This document shows positions 20,727 to 30,570 of a stretch of 64,000 nt of DNA, one piece after another. Below the pieces are notes generated by a model. That model saw only the letters and a program-made list of their open reading frames with translations, was not told the origin of the DNA and ran no database searches. Source of the DNA: Gammaproteobacteria bacterium (GTDB lineage Bacteria > Pseudomonadota > Gammaproteobacteria > Pseudomonadales > Azotimanducaceae); contig JAPOYI010000031.1 of assembly GCA_026706665.1 (NCBI GenBank), positions 32,071-96,070 on the forward strand. The letters are read 5' to 3'. Numbering within the stretch: position 1 is the first letter of the stretch; every line of letters starts with the position of its first letter. The position numbers and the translations under genes are program-made.

Positions 20727-21598
20727 GCCTGCGAACGACCGGTTTCCTTCCGGGACCATCGGGTTTCCGCCTGTTCGGGTTGCGAGGCGTTGTCCTGGCG
20801 CTCTCCCTCATGTTCGGTGCGGGTGCCGGCGCCGCCGAGTCGGACTGGCCGTTGCGGTCGATGCAGCCGGACCTTCACGACGCGGCTTCGCTCCAGCGGG
20901 GGGTCAAGTACTACGTCAACTATTGCCTCGGGTGCCACTCGTTGAAGTTCCAGCGCTACGAACGCACTGCGGTCGACCTCGGCGTACCCGAAGAGCTCTT
21001 CCTGGAAAACCTGGTCTTCACCAACCAGAAGATCGGCGAGTTGATGGCCACCTCGATGCCCGCCGAAGAGTCCAAGGCCTGGTTCGGCGCAGCGCCGCCG
21101 GACCTCACCATGGTGGCGCGCGTTCGGGGGGTGGACTGGCTCTACAACTACCTGATGACGTTCTACATCGACGAAGATCGACCGTTCGGCGTGAACAACA
21201 AGGTCTTCCCCAATGTCGGGATGCCGAACGTCCTGATGGAACTTCAGGGAGAGCAGCGGGAAGCCGGATGCGGCCCGGAGCCTTTTGACCTGCTGGCCGG
21301 TGAAGAGGCGGTGCTGGGCGGGTTCCTGGCGTTGACGTCGGAGGATCGACAGAAGCGGGAAGAAGAGATCGGGCGGCGCAACCGCTGCGACAGCCTCGCG
21401 GTCGAGGCGGGGACGGGGATCTTGAGCGAAGGAGATTTCGACCGGGCCGTATACGACATCGTCAACTTCCTCTACTACGTGGGCGAGCCGACGCGCCTGG
21501 AACGCGAGCGACTGGGAGTCTATGTCCTCCTGTTCCTGGGTCTCCTGTTCGTGTTCGCCTACCTGCTCAATCGCGAGTACTGGAAGGACATCCACTGA
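20723..21598 (+). CDS. petC: Cytochrome c1
   Basis: CLGCHSLKF heme site; C-terminal TM anchor. GTG start at 20723 overlapping the petB stop. Confidence 0.92.
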   Translation: MSLRTTGFLPGPSGFRLFGLRGVVLALSLMFGAGAGAAESDWPLRSMQPDLHDAASLQRGVKYYVNYCLGCHSLKFQRYERTAVDLGVPEELFLENLVFTNQKIGELMATSMPAEESKAWFGAAPPDLTMVARVRGVDWLYNYLMTFYIDEDRPFGVNNKVFPNVGMPNVLMELQGEQREAGCGPEPFDLLAGEEAVLGGFLALTSEDRQKREEEIGRRNRCDSLAVEAGTGILSEGDFDRAVYDIVNFLYYVGEPTRLERERLGVYVLLFLGLLFVFAYLLNREYWKDIH

Positions 21599-21609
21599 TC
21601 CTGCGCGAG

Positions 21610-22248
21610 GTGCCCATGAGTATTGTCACCAGGCGATCGTCGATGACACTGTTTTCTGATGCGGCGGACCACTACAGCCATCGCGTGCGGATGGTCGTCG
21701 CGGAAAAGGGCGTGAACGTCGACATCGTAGACGTCAGTCCGAGCAAGAAACCCGAGGACCTGGCCGAGATCAATCCCTACAACACGCTGCCTACGCTGCT
21801 CGACCGCGAACTGGTTCTGTTCGAGAGCACGGTCATCATGGAATACCTCGACGAGCGTTTCCCCCACCCGCCGCTGCTACCGGTCTATCCCGTCGCGCGG
21901 GCGCAGAGCCGTTCGCTCATACACCGCATCGAGAAGGACTGGACCAGGAACGTCGATCTCCTCATGTCCGGAAGAAGCCGTGAGCCGACGTTGGCCAGGG
22001 CGCGCAAGGAGTTGACCGAGAGCATGATCACCGTCGCGCCGATATTCGCGGACAAGCCGTTCTTCATGAGCGACGAATTCACCCTGGTCGATTGTTGCGT
22101 GGCGCCCATCCTCTGGCGGCTGAAGTACATGGGCGTCAAGCTGCCGGAGCGCCAGGCGCGCCCGATGCGCAGGTACATGCGCGAGTTATTCGCCCGCCCG
22201 TCGTTCCGGGGAAGCCTCACCGAGACCGAAATGGAAATGTACGACTGA
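21610..22248 (+). CDS. sspA: Stringent starvation protein A (GST fold)
   Basis: TLFSDAADHYSHRVRMVVAEKGVNVDIVDV...NTLPTLLDRELVLFESTVIMEYLDERFPHPPLLP; upstream of sspB. Confidence 0.93.
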   Translation: MPMSIVTRRSSMTLFSDAADHYSHRVRMVVAEKGVNVDIVDVSPSKKPEDLAEINPYNTLPTLLDRELVLFESTVIMEYLDERFPHPPLLPVYPVARAQSRSLIHRIEKDWTRNVDLLMSGRSREPTLARARKELTESMITVAPIFADKPFFMSDEFTLVDCCVAPILWRLKYMGVKLPERQARPMRRYMRELFARPSFRGSLTETEMEMYD

Positions 22249-22249
22249 C

Positions 22250-22633
22250 GTGAATTCCTCCCGGCCCTACCTGGTGAACGCGCTCATCGACTGGATCTCG
22301 GACAACGACTGTACCCCCTTTGTCGTCGTTGCCGCCGATGTCGATGGTGTGGAGGTGCCCGCCGGCTACGTGGAAGCAAATCGAATCGTGCTCAATATCT
22401 CTTCGCGCGCGGTTCGCGATTTCGGCATTGCCGACGGGTTGATGACGTTCGACTCCCGCTTCGGCGGAACCCCTTTTCGCGTGGTCGTGCCTCTCGATGC
22501 GGTGATTGCCGTCTATGCCAGGGAGACGGGGCAGGGCATGGCATTCGAAGTCGGGACGGCAAACCTGCGTCCGACCGGGGATATCCCCGATACGCGTGGC
22601 CGGAAGCGACCGACCCTCACGGTGGTTCCCTGA
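22250..22633 (+). CDS. sspB: ClpXP protease specificity factor SspB
   Basis: RPYLVNALIDWISDNDCTPFVVV...FGGTPFRVVVPLDAVIAVYARETGQGMAF. Confidence 0.93.
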   Translation: MNSSRPYLVNALIDWISDNDCTPFVVVAADVDGVEVPAGYVEANRIVLNISSRAVRDFGIADGLMTFDSRFGGTPFRVVVPLDAVIAVYARETGQGMAFEVGTANLRPTGDIPDTRGRKRPTLTVVP

Positions 22634-22660
22634 GCCGTCGCCCGGAGTCCGCGCGGCTTG

Positions 22661-22795
22661 CATGGAAGTACGCCTCCTCCGCCGAACGGGGGAACGCTGG
22701 CACTTCCTTGCGCGTCAGCGGTCGGGGAAGCTCCTTTTCTCATGAGGGACACCTCTTGTGAGGGACACCCTCTCGCTCCCGGGGCTGAAGGCTCT
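22661..22795 (+). repeat. R1 repeat copy between sspB and dolP
   Basis: CATGGAAGTACGCC...GGCACTTCCTTGCGCGTCAGCGGTCGGGGAAGCTCC...CTCGCTCCCGGGGCTGAAGGCTCT. Confidence 0.92.
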
Positions 22796-23318
22796 AATCG
22801 ACGTACTCGAACACCTTGACGACTTTCTGGACGCCGAAGACCGACCGCGCGATTTCGGCCGCCGCGTCGCCTGCCTGCCGGGGGAGGGTACCCATGAGGT
22901 AGATGACGCTGTTTTCGACCACCACCTTGATAAGGTTCGCGTCCACGTTCTCGTCGCTCAAAAGTGCCGTCTTGACCTTTGTCTTCATCCACTTGTCGTT
23001 GGTCCGGACGCCGATGTTGGTGGGCGGCGCCACCTCGATTTCATTGTGGATCTTCCGCACTTTCCGTACCCGCTCGGCAGCCTCCTGTGCCGCGGTCTTG
23101 AGTTCCTCCGTCGGGAGTTGCCCCGCCAGCAACACCACCCCGTCCACGCTGACGACGATGAGGTGAGCGGGCTTCAGGCGCTCGTCAGCCTTGATTTCCC
23201 GCATGACGACGTGCTCGATACCGACATCGTCGATCAACGCGCCGGTCGTGCGTTTGCGAAGGTCTTCGCTTGCGCAGGACGTCAGCAACAGCAGGCCGGC
23301 GCAGAAACTAGCCCGCAT
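22794..23318 (-). CDS. dolP: BON-domain lipoprotein (DolP/YraP-like)
   Basis: Lipobox LLTSCAS; two BON-like domains; adjacent to yraN. Confidence 0.85.
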   Translation of the reverse strand: MRASFCAGLLLLTSCASEDLRKRTTGALIDDVGIEHVVMREIKADERLKPAHLIVVSVDGVVLLAGQLPTEELKTAAQEAAERVRKVRKIHNEIEVAPPTNIGVRTNDKWMKTKVKTALLSDENVDANLIKVVVENSVIYLMGTLPRQAGDAAAEIARSVFGVQKVVKVFEYVD

Positions 23319-23328
23319 ATCCCGCCAA

Positions 23329-23697
23329 TCAGCTTCCCGTGAACGCATCTGCCACCCATTCGATTCGTCTGCCAAAGTTTGTCCTCGACACCGATACCAC
23401 GTCAAACCGCGTCGGATCGGTGTCGTATTCCGGGTGCGCCTGGAGGAAGGACGCGGCGGTCCTCGTCAGGCGCCGCCGCTTCGCCGCGTCGACGGAATGA
23501 ACCCCGTCGAGCCACGACCCGGGACCCCGGTAGCGTACCTCGATGAATACCACCACCGGCCCGTCGCGCATGACGAGATCGATCTCGCCGTACGGCCGCG
23601 AATAGTTCCGGGCGATGGTCTCGAGGCCGTGCCGTTCGAGGTGACGCCGCGCCTTGCGCTCGGCACGTTTACCGGCCCGCTGTCGCCAGGTCCGCAT
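23329..23697 (-). CDS. yraN: YraN/UPF0102 endonuclease-fold protein
   Basis: ARRHLERHGLETIARNYSRPYGEIDLVMRDGPVVVFIEVRYR. Confidence 0.93.
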   Translation of the reverse strand: MRTWRQRAGKRAERKARRHLERHGLETIARNYSRPYGEIDLVMRDGPVVVFIEVRYRGPGSWLDGVHSVDAAKRRRLTRTAASFLQAHPEYDTDPTRFDVVSVSRTNFGRRIEWVADAFTGS

Positions 23698-25513
23698 TGC
23701 CCGGTTCGGTTGCTCCAACCGGCGCGAGGGGTTCGAACCGGCCGTTCTTGACGAGCGCCCACACGGGCTCCCGCCGGATGACGCCGTCGGTGCCCAGCGC
23801 AAGAATGCCGGTGCTACCCATGATCCTGGTGTCCGTGAAGGTGGTCAGCCGGGTCATCTGGTTGACCAGTCGGTAAGCGTCCAATCCGAATGCGAACAGC
23901 GTATCCGCGGTGCCGTGATTGTTCGGAAACGCCTCGCGCAACTCCGACTTGATCTGCGGTGGAAACAGGCGCCAGGGCATGTCGCAGATTCGAAGAAGTT
24001 CCAGGTCGTCCGGGTTTGTCACGTCGCGTCCTGCCTGGGAGGACACGTAGACCGGCAGGTCTGAAGCGAAGTGGAAGGCGAGCGCCGGCTTGAGGGATGC
24101 CAGTTGGCTGCCTTCGACCAGGGCGATGACCGCGTCGACATCCGACCGGCGCCGGGGCGTGAACTCGATCTCGTCTCCAACAAGGCGCTCGATTTGTGCA
24201 TGCCGTTGCTTGCTTGCTTCGATGAGAAGCGTTTCTCCCACGACCGCGGTCACGTCACTCCCCTCCACAAAAACGCCGGTACTCACCAATCGCGATCCTT
24301 CGCCATTCACTGGCCGTTGTCGTTCCGCCCCTGCCGGCCGGGGCCCGAGCTGCTCGGACAGCACCGCAAATGCCCGGGCAGTCCAGTTCTCGGGGTTGCG
24401 CAGCACGATCACGCGGCGCCAGCCGTCCGCCACGACGCGATTCGCGATCGCCCGCGCCTCGTCTTCCACGGTCAGTGCGAACTGGATCGGATGCGCTCGC
24501 CTCGTCTCCGAGACTGCAACGGTATTCAGGGTGAGCGTGGGTATGACCGGGTCGAGTGTCCACATGTCGGCAACGTGCTCCTTCGACAACGGGCCAACCA
24601 TGGCGTCCGCGCCGTCCCGCTGCGCTTCACGGTAGAGCGCCGCAATGGGCGCCGTGGTGGTGTCGTACAGATGGATCGACTGTCGGGACGTCGCCCCCGA
24701 AAGGAAGTAGGCGGACAGGAATCCGTCGCGGACGGTTTCCCCGGCACTCTTCAGGCGGCCCGCGAACGGGAGGAAAAGGGCGATGCGGGCAGGGCCGGGA
24801 TCCGTGCCGGCGAGCGTTGGCGGAACGAAACGCGCGGCGGCATGGTTCGGGTGATCCAGGCGCCAGCGTCGCCAGGCAGTCCGCTGGCCCTGGGTCGTGA
24901 GCGCCCCGTTGACCGCGTCGACGAGCCGCCACCACGCCCTTTCCGAAGGGTCCCGGGCCTCACGAAGGCGGCCGGCAACGCGGTGTCCCGGAACGCGTCG
25001 GGCGTGGTGCCACGCCGCTGCGATCATTGATCTCGCCAGGTCGCCGTTGGTGGCGGATGCATCGACATCCTGCGCCGCAATAGCGAGCGTCGCCGATGCG
25101 GTGGCATAGTCTCCCCTGGCGGCGTGGATTCGGGCGAACAGCAAAGCGAGACGCGAGTGTTGTCCCGCGTTCCCGGGTTTGGCCGCCGCGGCCCGTTCTT
25201 CAGCGGCCGTGAGTCTCCCCAGGCTGAGCAGGATCTCGGCGTCGACGAACGTCCACTCGAATCGTCGGAGGGGAGAGACGGACTTCTCGGCATCGACCCG
25301 GCGCAGCTCTGCGGCGGCCGCCGCGGGGTCTCCCCGCGCCAGTAGCTGCCGGGCGCGCTGGATCGGGTCTGCGACGATTTCCCGCTCGTCGGTGACATCG
25401 TCGACGCTCGGCACGCGTGGCCCGTCTTCGCCCTGTGATTGACAGCCCGCGATTGAGACAATCACGCAGGCCGACAGGCAGATCGCTAACGGGATCTGGA
25501 GCGGGACGATGAC
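23669..25513 (-). CDS. lpoA: Penicillin-binding protein activator LpoA-like lipoprotein
   Basis: Lipobox VSIAGC; periplasmic binding-protein-like domain (ALFLPFAGRLKSAGETVRDGFLSAYF); between rsmI and yraN. Start 25513 or 25507. Confidence 0.85.
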   Translation of the reverse strand, partial: VIVPLQIPLAICLSACVIVSIAGCQSQGEDGPRVPSVDDVTDEREIVADPIQRARQLLARGDPAAAAAELRRVDAEKSVSPLRRFEWTFVDAEILLSLGRLTAAEERAAAAKPGNAGQHSRLALLFARIHAARGDYATASATLAIAAQDVDASATNGDLARSMIAAAWHHARRVPGHRVAGRLREARDPSERAWWRLVDAVNGALTTQGQRTAWRRWRLDHPNHAAARFVPPTLAGTDPGPARIALFLPFAGRLKSAGETVRDGFLSAYFLSGATSRQSIHLYDTTTAPIAALYREAQRDGADAMVGPLSKEHVADMWTLDPVIPTLTLNTVAVSETRRAHPIQFALTVEDEARAIANRVVADGWRRVIVLRNPENWTARAFAVLSEQLGPRPAGAERQRPVNGEGSRLVSTGVFVEGSDVTAVVGETLLIEASKQRHAQIERLVGDEIEFTPRRRSDVDAVIALVEGSQLASLKPALAFHFASDLPVYVSSQAGRDVTNPDDLELLRICDMPWRLFPPQIKSELREAFPNNHGTADTLFAFGLDAYRLVNQMTRLTTFTDTRIMGSTGILALGTDGVIRREPVWALVKNGRFEPLAPVGATEPGNADLATAGR

Positions 25514-26342
25514 AGCTTTGCGAAACACCGGTTGCCTGTTCGTTGTGGCGACCCCTATTGGAAACCTTTCGGACATCACCGCGCGAGCGGTCGATGCCCT
25601 CAAGAAGGTTGAGATTGTGGCCTGCGAAGATACCAGACGTTGCCGTACCCTGTTGCGCCAGGTCGGTGCCGTGCCCGCCGAACTCGTCAGTCTGCACGAT
25701 CAGAACGAAACGGCGGCGAGCCGCCGCGTCCTGGCACGACTGGAGGGCGGTTCGGACGTCGCGTTGGTATCGGACGCCGGGACTCCCCTGCTGTCGGACC
25801 CCGGATTCGAACTCGTGCGCCTGGCGTTTGGCGAGGGTATCAGGGTGATCCCCATACCGGGTGTCAGCGCGGTCACGGCTGCCGTATCGGCATCCCCCGT
25901 CGCCACCAGCCGCTTTACGTTTGAAGGGTTCCTCCCGGCGCGGCCGCAGCGCCGGCGCGCAGTGTTGTCGAGCATGCTGGCGCGGTGCGAGGCGACGGTA
26001 TTCTTCGAAGCGCCGCATCGCATAGGAGACACCCTGGGCGACCTGCTCGACCTGGGGGCAGAGGAACGCGAGATCGTCGTCTGCCGGGAACTCACGAAGA
26101 TGTTCGAAACCATCGTTCACGGTACGGTTGCCGAGGTCGCCGACGAGATCGAGACGCATAAGGGAGAGTTCGTCTGCATCCTCGCTGGCGTTGGCGAAGA
26201 GAGCCCGTTGCTGTCTGCCGGCGAGGTCCTTCGCGTGCTGCTGGAGGAGTTGCCTCCCTCACGCGCCGCGCGCGTCGCCGCGCGGCTGACGGGCGCCGAC
26301 CGGGCGGAGTTGTATCGGCAGGCCGTCACGCTGACCCGGTAG
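25509..26342 (+). CDS. rsmI: 16S rRNA (cytidine-2'-O)-methyltransferase RsmI
   Basis: LFVVATPIGNLSDITARAVDALKKVEIVACEDTRRCRTLL. Confidence 0.96.
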   Translation: MTALRNTGCLFVVATPIGNLSDITARAVDALKKVEIVACEDTRRCRTLLRQVGAVPAELVSLHDQNETAASRRVLARLEGGSDVALVSDAGTPLLSDPGFELVRLAFGEGIRVIPIPGVSAVTAAVSASPVATSRFTFEGFLPARPQRRRAVLSSMLARCEATVFFEAPHRIGDTLGDLLDLGAEEREIVVCRELTKMFETIVHGTVAEVADEIETHKGEFVCILAGVGEESPLLSAGEVLRVLLEELPPSRAARVAARLTGADRAELYRQAVTLTR

Positions 26343-26377
26343 GCCCGGCCTTGCGCGACTCAGTGGTATCGTAGGCC

Positions 26378-26730
<353 letters not shown>

Positions 26731-26805
26731 CTTCCATTTCAAGTTGCGCGACGCGCTTTTCCGCTTGACGCCCCTGCGCATGGGATTTATCGTCGGGGGC
26801 TTGAG

Positions 26806-26830
26806 TAGGAAAAAGTGGGAAAAAGTAGGC
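26806..26830 (+). promoter_or_regulatory. MraZ operator: three TRGGN direct repeats at 10-bp spacing
   Basis: TAGGAaaaagTGGGAaaaagTAGGC upstream of mraZ, matching the known TGGGN-N5-TGGGN MraZ-binding pattern. Confidence 0.75.
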
Positions 26831-26891
26831 TAAATGCGGTATACAGGGTACACGATGTGTACTGAAGGGTAGCCGACGCTCGTTAACTACC

Positions 26892-27356
26892 ATGTTCCGG
26901 GGCAGCAATTCAGTCACGCTCGACGCCAGGGGCCGCATGGCTCTGCCGGCGCGTTTTCGCCAGGTCGTGCTCGAGCGTTTCGACGGACAGGTCGTCGTCA
27001 CGATCGACCTGCACGAGCGATGTCTGCTCCTGTATCCGCTCCCCGAGTGGGAGGAAATCGAATCCAGCCTGCAGTCGCTGGCCAACATTCGGCCCTCCGC
27101 GCGCGCCATCCAGAGGCTTCTCATCGGTCACGCCACGGATGTCCAGCTCGATGGCCATGGCCGGGTGCTGCTGCCTCCGACCTTGCGCGAGTTCGCCGCA
27201 CTGGAGAAGCGGCTTATCGTGTTCGGGATCGGCCGGAAGATCGAAGTCTGGTCCGAGGAGCGTTGGCGCGACCGCGAAGAAAACTCGCGCTCCATGGCCT
27301 CTGAGGTGACCTTGGAATTGACGGATTCGGCTGGTCTGGATGCCCTGTCCATCTGA
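26892..27356 (+). CDS. mraZ: Transcriptional regulator MraZ
   Basis: MFRGSNSVTLDARGRMALPARFR; first gene of the dcw cluster. Confidence 0.96.
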   Translation: MFRGSNSVTLDARGRMALPARFRQVVLERFDGQVVVTIDLHERCLLLYPLPEWEEIESSLQSLANIRPSARAIQRLLIGHATDVQLDGHGRVLLPPTLREFAALEKRLIVFGIGRKIEVWSEERWRDREENSRSMASEVTLELTDSAGLDALSI

Positions 27357-27371
27357 TGCGGTCGTGATGCA

Positions 27372-28310
27372 ATGCCCCATACCCCCGTATTGCTGGACGA
27401 GATCGTGTCGGCGGTGACGACGGACGTATCGGGCAGGTACGTCGACGCGACCTGCGGCGGCGGCGGTCACAGCCGGGCGCTGCTCCGCGGCCTGAGGCCG
27501 GAGGCGAGACTCCTGGCGTTGGACCGCGACGAGGAGGCGGTCGCTCGGGCGCGAAGCCTGGCCAGGCTGGATTCCCGCGTGGCGGTCGAGTGTGCATCGT
27601 TCTCGCGCATCAACGAGGTGACCCGCCGGCGCGGGTTTCAGCCGGTCACCGGCGTCATGATGGACATCGGCATCTCGGGATACCAGTTGGAGGATCCCGA
27701 TCGCGGGTTCAGCTACATGCGTGACGGACCGCTCGACATGCGGATGGACCGCAAGCAGGGCGTGACCGCCGCGCAGTGGCTCAATTCCGCGGAAGAGGAA
27801 GACCTGGCCGAAGTGTTTCGACGCTACGGCGAAGACCGCCACGCGGCCCGCATAGCGCGCGCGCTTGTCAGGAGGCGACCGCTGGCGAGGACCCTGGACC
27901 TTGTGAGCGCGATCCGGGAGGGGGCCACAGGGGAGAGAGTGGTCCGGGAGAGGGTGATGGGGCGCCAGTTGCATCGCCAGACGCTCGCACGCGTGTTTCA
28001 GGCGGTACGGATGCACGTGAACGACGAGGTTGACCAACTCGACGAAGGATTGAACGCGGCGTTCGAGTGTCTCGACCTGGGGGGCCGTCTCGGAGTGATT
28101 TCCTTCCATGGCATCGAGCACCGCATGGTGCGGCGACGTTTTCGCGCCTGGGTGCAGGGCGATCCGGTGTTGAGGCGCGTGTCAATTCCGGGGGAACCGG
28201 GCGGCGGTGCCCGTCACATCCTGCGGAATGCGCGGCCATCGGGGGCGGAGGTCGCGGCCAACCCCCGCGCGAAGAGCGCCATGTTGCAGGTAGTGGAGAA
28301 GTGCGCTTGA
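27372..28310 (+). CDS. rsmH: 16S rRNA (cytosine1402-N4)-methyltransferase RsmH
   Basis: HTPVLLDEIVSAV...YVDATCGGGGHSRALL. Confidence 0.96.
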   Translation: MPHTPVLLDEIVSAVTTDVSGRYVDATCGGGGHSRALLRGLRPEARLLALDRDEEAVARARSLARLDSRVAVECASFSRINEVTRRRGFQPVTGVMMDIGISGYQLEDPDRGFSYMRDGPLDMRMDRKQGVTAAQWLNSAEEEDLAEVFRRYGEDRHAARIARALVRRRPLARTLDLVSAIREGATGERVVRERVMGRQLHRQTLARVFQAVRMHVNDEVDQLDEGLNAAFECLDLGGRLGVISFHGIEHRMVRRRFRAWVQGDPVLRRVSIPGEPGGGARHILRNARPSGAEVAANPRAKSAMLQVVEKCA

Positions 28311-28582
28311 AGCGGGCGAAAGCAAGGCAATGGATCTTCGGGGCGGTGATCTGCGCGGCGGCGGCTGCTTCTGGCGTGCAAGTCGCCGGCAAGGCCAACG
28401 AAATGCGGGCCGCCTATACGCGGTTAAGTGAAGAGCAGGCGCGTCGGGATGCATTGCTCGAGGAATACAGCCGCCTGATATTGGAGCGCGGAACGCTTTC
28501 GTCGTACCGAAACGTGGATCGAATCGCGAACGATGTGTTGTCCATGCATTTCCCGGAGGAGGTCAACTGGATCCCGCAGTGA
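28307..28582 (+). CDS. ftsL: Cell division protein FtsL
   Basis: Short single-TM protein between rsmH and ftsI; TTG start overlapping the rsmH stop. Confidence 0.85.
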   Translation: MKRAKARQWIFGAVICAAAAASGVQVAGKANEMRAAYTRLSEEQARRDALLEEYSRLILERGTLSSYRNVDRIANDVLSMHFPEEVNWIPQ

Positions 28583-30570
28583 AGTGGCGCCACTACATGC
28601 TGGTCGCGTTTTTCATGATTTCGGTCGTGGGGCTGCTGGCACGTGTCGCTTACCTGAGCGTGACCGAACGGCGGGATTTCCTCAAGCAGAGGGGCGAGGC
28701 CATTGCCGTGCGAACAGTGAGCATCCCTGCGCATCGGGGAGTCATCTACGACCGGCATGGCGAACTCCTGGCGGTCAGTACGCCGGTCCACTCGATCTGG
28801 GTGGATCCTGGCGAGACAGCCCTCTCGGCCAATGAGTTGGCCACGCTCGGTGAGGTCTTGAGAGTTTCGCCCGCGGCGCTCGAACGCCGCATGGCCAACT
28901 CGGGCAGGCGATTCGCGTATCTCAGACGACACGTCAGTCCGGAGATCGACCGGGCCGTCCGGGAACTGGGCATCGACGGGGTGCGATCCCTTTCCGAGTA
29001 CAGGCGCTTCTATCCCGCCGCCGAGACCACGGCGCACATCGTGGGCATGACGAACATCGACGATGTCGGCCAGGAAGGCATCGAGTTCACGTTTGACTCT
29101 CTGCTCAAGGGAAAGCCGGGCAGCAAACGGGTATTGCTCGACAACCACCGCCGCACCGTGGAGGAACTGGGATTTCTCGACCGGGACATCGGCAATGACA
29201 TCACCGTGAGCCTCGATCTCCGACTGCAGTTCTCGGCCTATCGCGAATTGAAGTCGGCAGTCGAACACAACAACGCGGAGTCAGGGTCGCTGATCATGCT
29301 CAATGCCCGCACCGGAGAGATCCTGGCGCTCGCGAACCAACCTTCCTACAACCCGAACAATACGGCGGAACGGGGATCGAAGGGTGTTCGCAACCGGGCC
29401 GTGACAGACGCGTATGAGCCGGGGTCGACCGTCAAGCCGCTCACCGCCCTGGCCGCCCTGGAAAGCGGTCGATATACGTCGGCAACAACCGTGGATACGT
29501 CGCCGGGCCATGTCCGGGTGGGAAGGAAACTGATCGAGGATCCCAGCAATCGCGGCGTGATCACGCTTTCACAGGTGCTGGCGAAGTCGAGCCAGGTCGG
29601 GATCACGAAGATCGCCCTGGATCTGCCTGAGGACGCGGTTTTCGACGTCATGGTACGCGCGGGATTTGGCGAGTCACCGGGATCGGGCCTGCCGGGAGAG
29701 ACGTTCGGCGTGCTCACTTCCCAGGACCTGGACAAGCCGATCGGCCGCACCACCCTGGCATACGGGTACGGCCTGACGGTCACACCGATGCAGCTTGCGC
29801 GGTGCTATCTGACGCTGGCGTCGGGCGGCGTCAGGCGTTCGGTGGGCGTGCTCAAGCAGACGGTGGACCTGGCGGGCATCCGGGTGTTCGAAGAGGGTCA
29901 TGCGCACGAGGTCTCGCGGATGCTGGAGCAGGTCGTGAGCACAGTGGGCACAGCGCCGAAGGCGGCGGTCCGCGGCTATCGCGTAGCGGGAAAGACGGGA
30001 ACCACGCGCAAGGTTTCCGCGGGCGGATACGATGACGGACGGCACGTTGCCCTGTTTGCGGGTTTCGCGCCGGTGGCCGATCCGAGAATCGTCCTGGTCG
30101 TGGTCATCAATGAGCCCCGGGGCGTGGCGATCGGCGGCGGCAGCGTCGCGGCACCGGTTTTCGCGCGGGTCATGGCGCGCGCGCTGCGCATTCTTGGCGT
30201 TGCCCCCGACCATCTCGCTCCGGCCACCCCACAGTCGACGCTCGCGGCATCGCTTCTGGCCCGGCCCCGCTCCCCGACCGCGCAACAACCGCCCGCGGTC
30301 GCTGGTGCTCCCGAGAGGCGTTCGTTCCGTAAAGGCGCCCCGCGGCCGGCGCCGATCGGCGCCGCCCGCGGCCCGGACCAACTCGTCGACCATGCAACAA
30401 CCGCCCCCGGTCGCTGGCGCTCCCGGACACGGTTGTTCCATGCGAGTGCCCCGCGGCCGGCGCCTTCGGCCCCGCCCGCGGCCCGGCCCCGCTCGTCGAC
30501 CATGCAACAACTGCCCCGGCTCGCTGAACGCTCCCCGAGACACTTGTTCCATGGAGGTGGCATGGCATGA
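28579..30570 (+). CDS. ftsI: Peptidoglycan D,D-transpeptidase FtsI (PBP3) with repeat-derived C-terminal extension
   Basis: SXXK region EPGSTVKPLTALAAL, KSSQVGI, KTGTT; last ~110 aa encoded by R2 repeats. Confidence 0.95.
   Translation: MKWRHYMLVAFFMISVVGLLARVAYLSVTERRDFLKQRGEAIAVRTVSIPAHRGVIYDRHGELLAVSTPVHSIWVDPGETALSANELATLGEVLRVSPAALERRMANSGRRFAYLRRHVSPEIDRAVRELGIDGVRSLSEYRRFYPAAETTAHIVGMTNIDDVGQEGIEFTFDSLLKGKPGSKRVLLDNHRRTVEELGFLDRDIGNDITVSLDLRLQFSAYRELKSAVEHNNAESGSLIMLNARTGEILALANQPSYNPNNTAERGSKGVRNRAVTDAYEPGSTVKPLTALAALESGRYTSATTVDTSPGHVRVGRKLIEDPSNRGVITLSQVLAKSSQVGITKIALDLPEDAVFDVMVRAGFGESPGSGLPGETFGVLTSQDLDKPIGRTTLAYGYGLTVTPMQLARCYLTLASGGVRRSVGVLKQTVDLAGIRVFEEGHAHEVSRMLEQVVSTVGTAPKAAVRGYRVAGKTGTTRKVSAGGYDDGRHVALFAGFAPVADPRIVLVVVINEPRGVAIGGGSVAAPVFARVMARALRILGVAPDHLAPATPQSTLAASLLARPRSPTAQQPPAVAGAPERRSFRKGAPRPAPIGAARGPDQLVDHATTAPGRWRSRTRLFHASAPRPAPSAPPAARPRSSTMQQLPRLAERSPRHLFHGGGMA
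30250..30560 (+). repeat. Repeat family R2, three tandem-like ~110-bp units within the ftsI 3' end
   Basis: Recurring block CCCGCGGCCGGCGCC..GCCCGCGGCCCGG(C/A)CC..CTCGTCGACCATGCAACAACnGCCCCnGGTCGCTGGCGCTCCC..GTTGTTCCATG; a further copy at 9731-9850. Confidence 0.85.
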
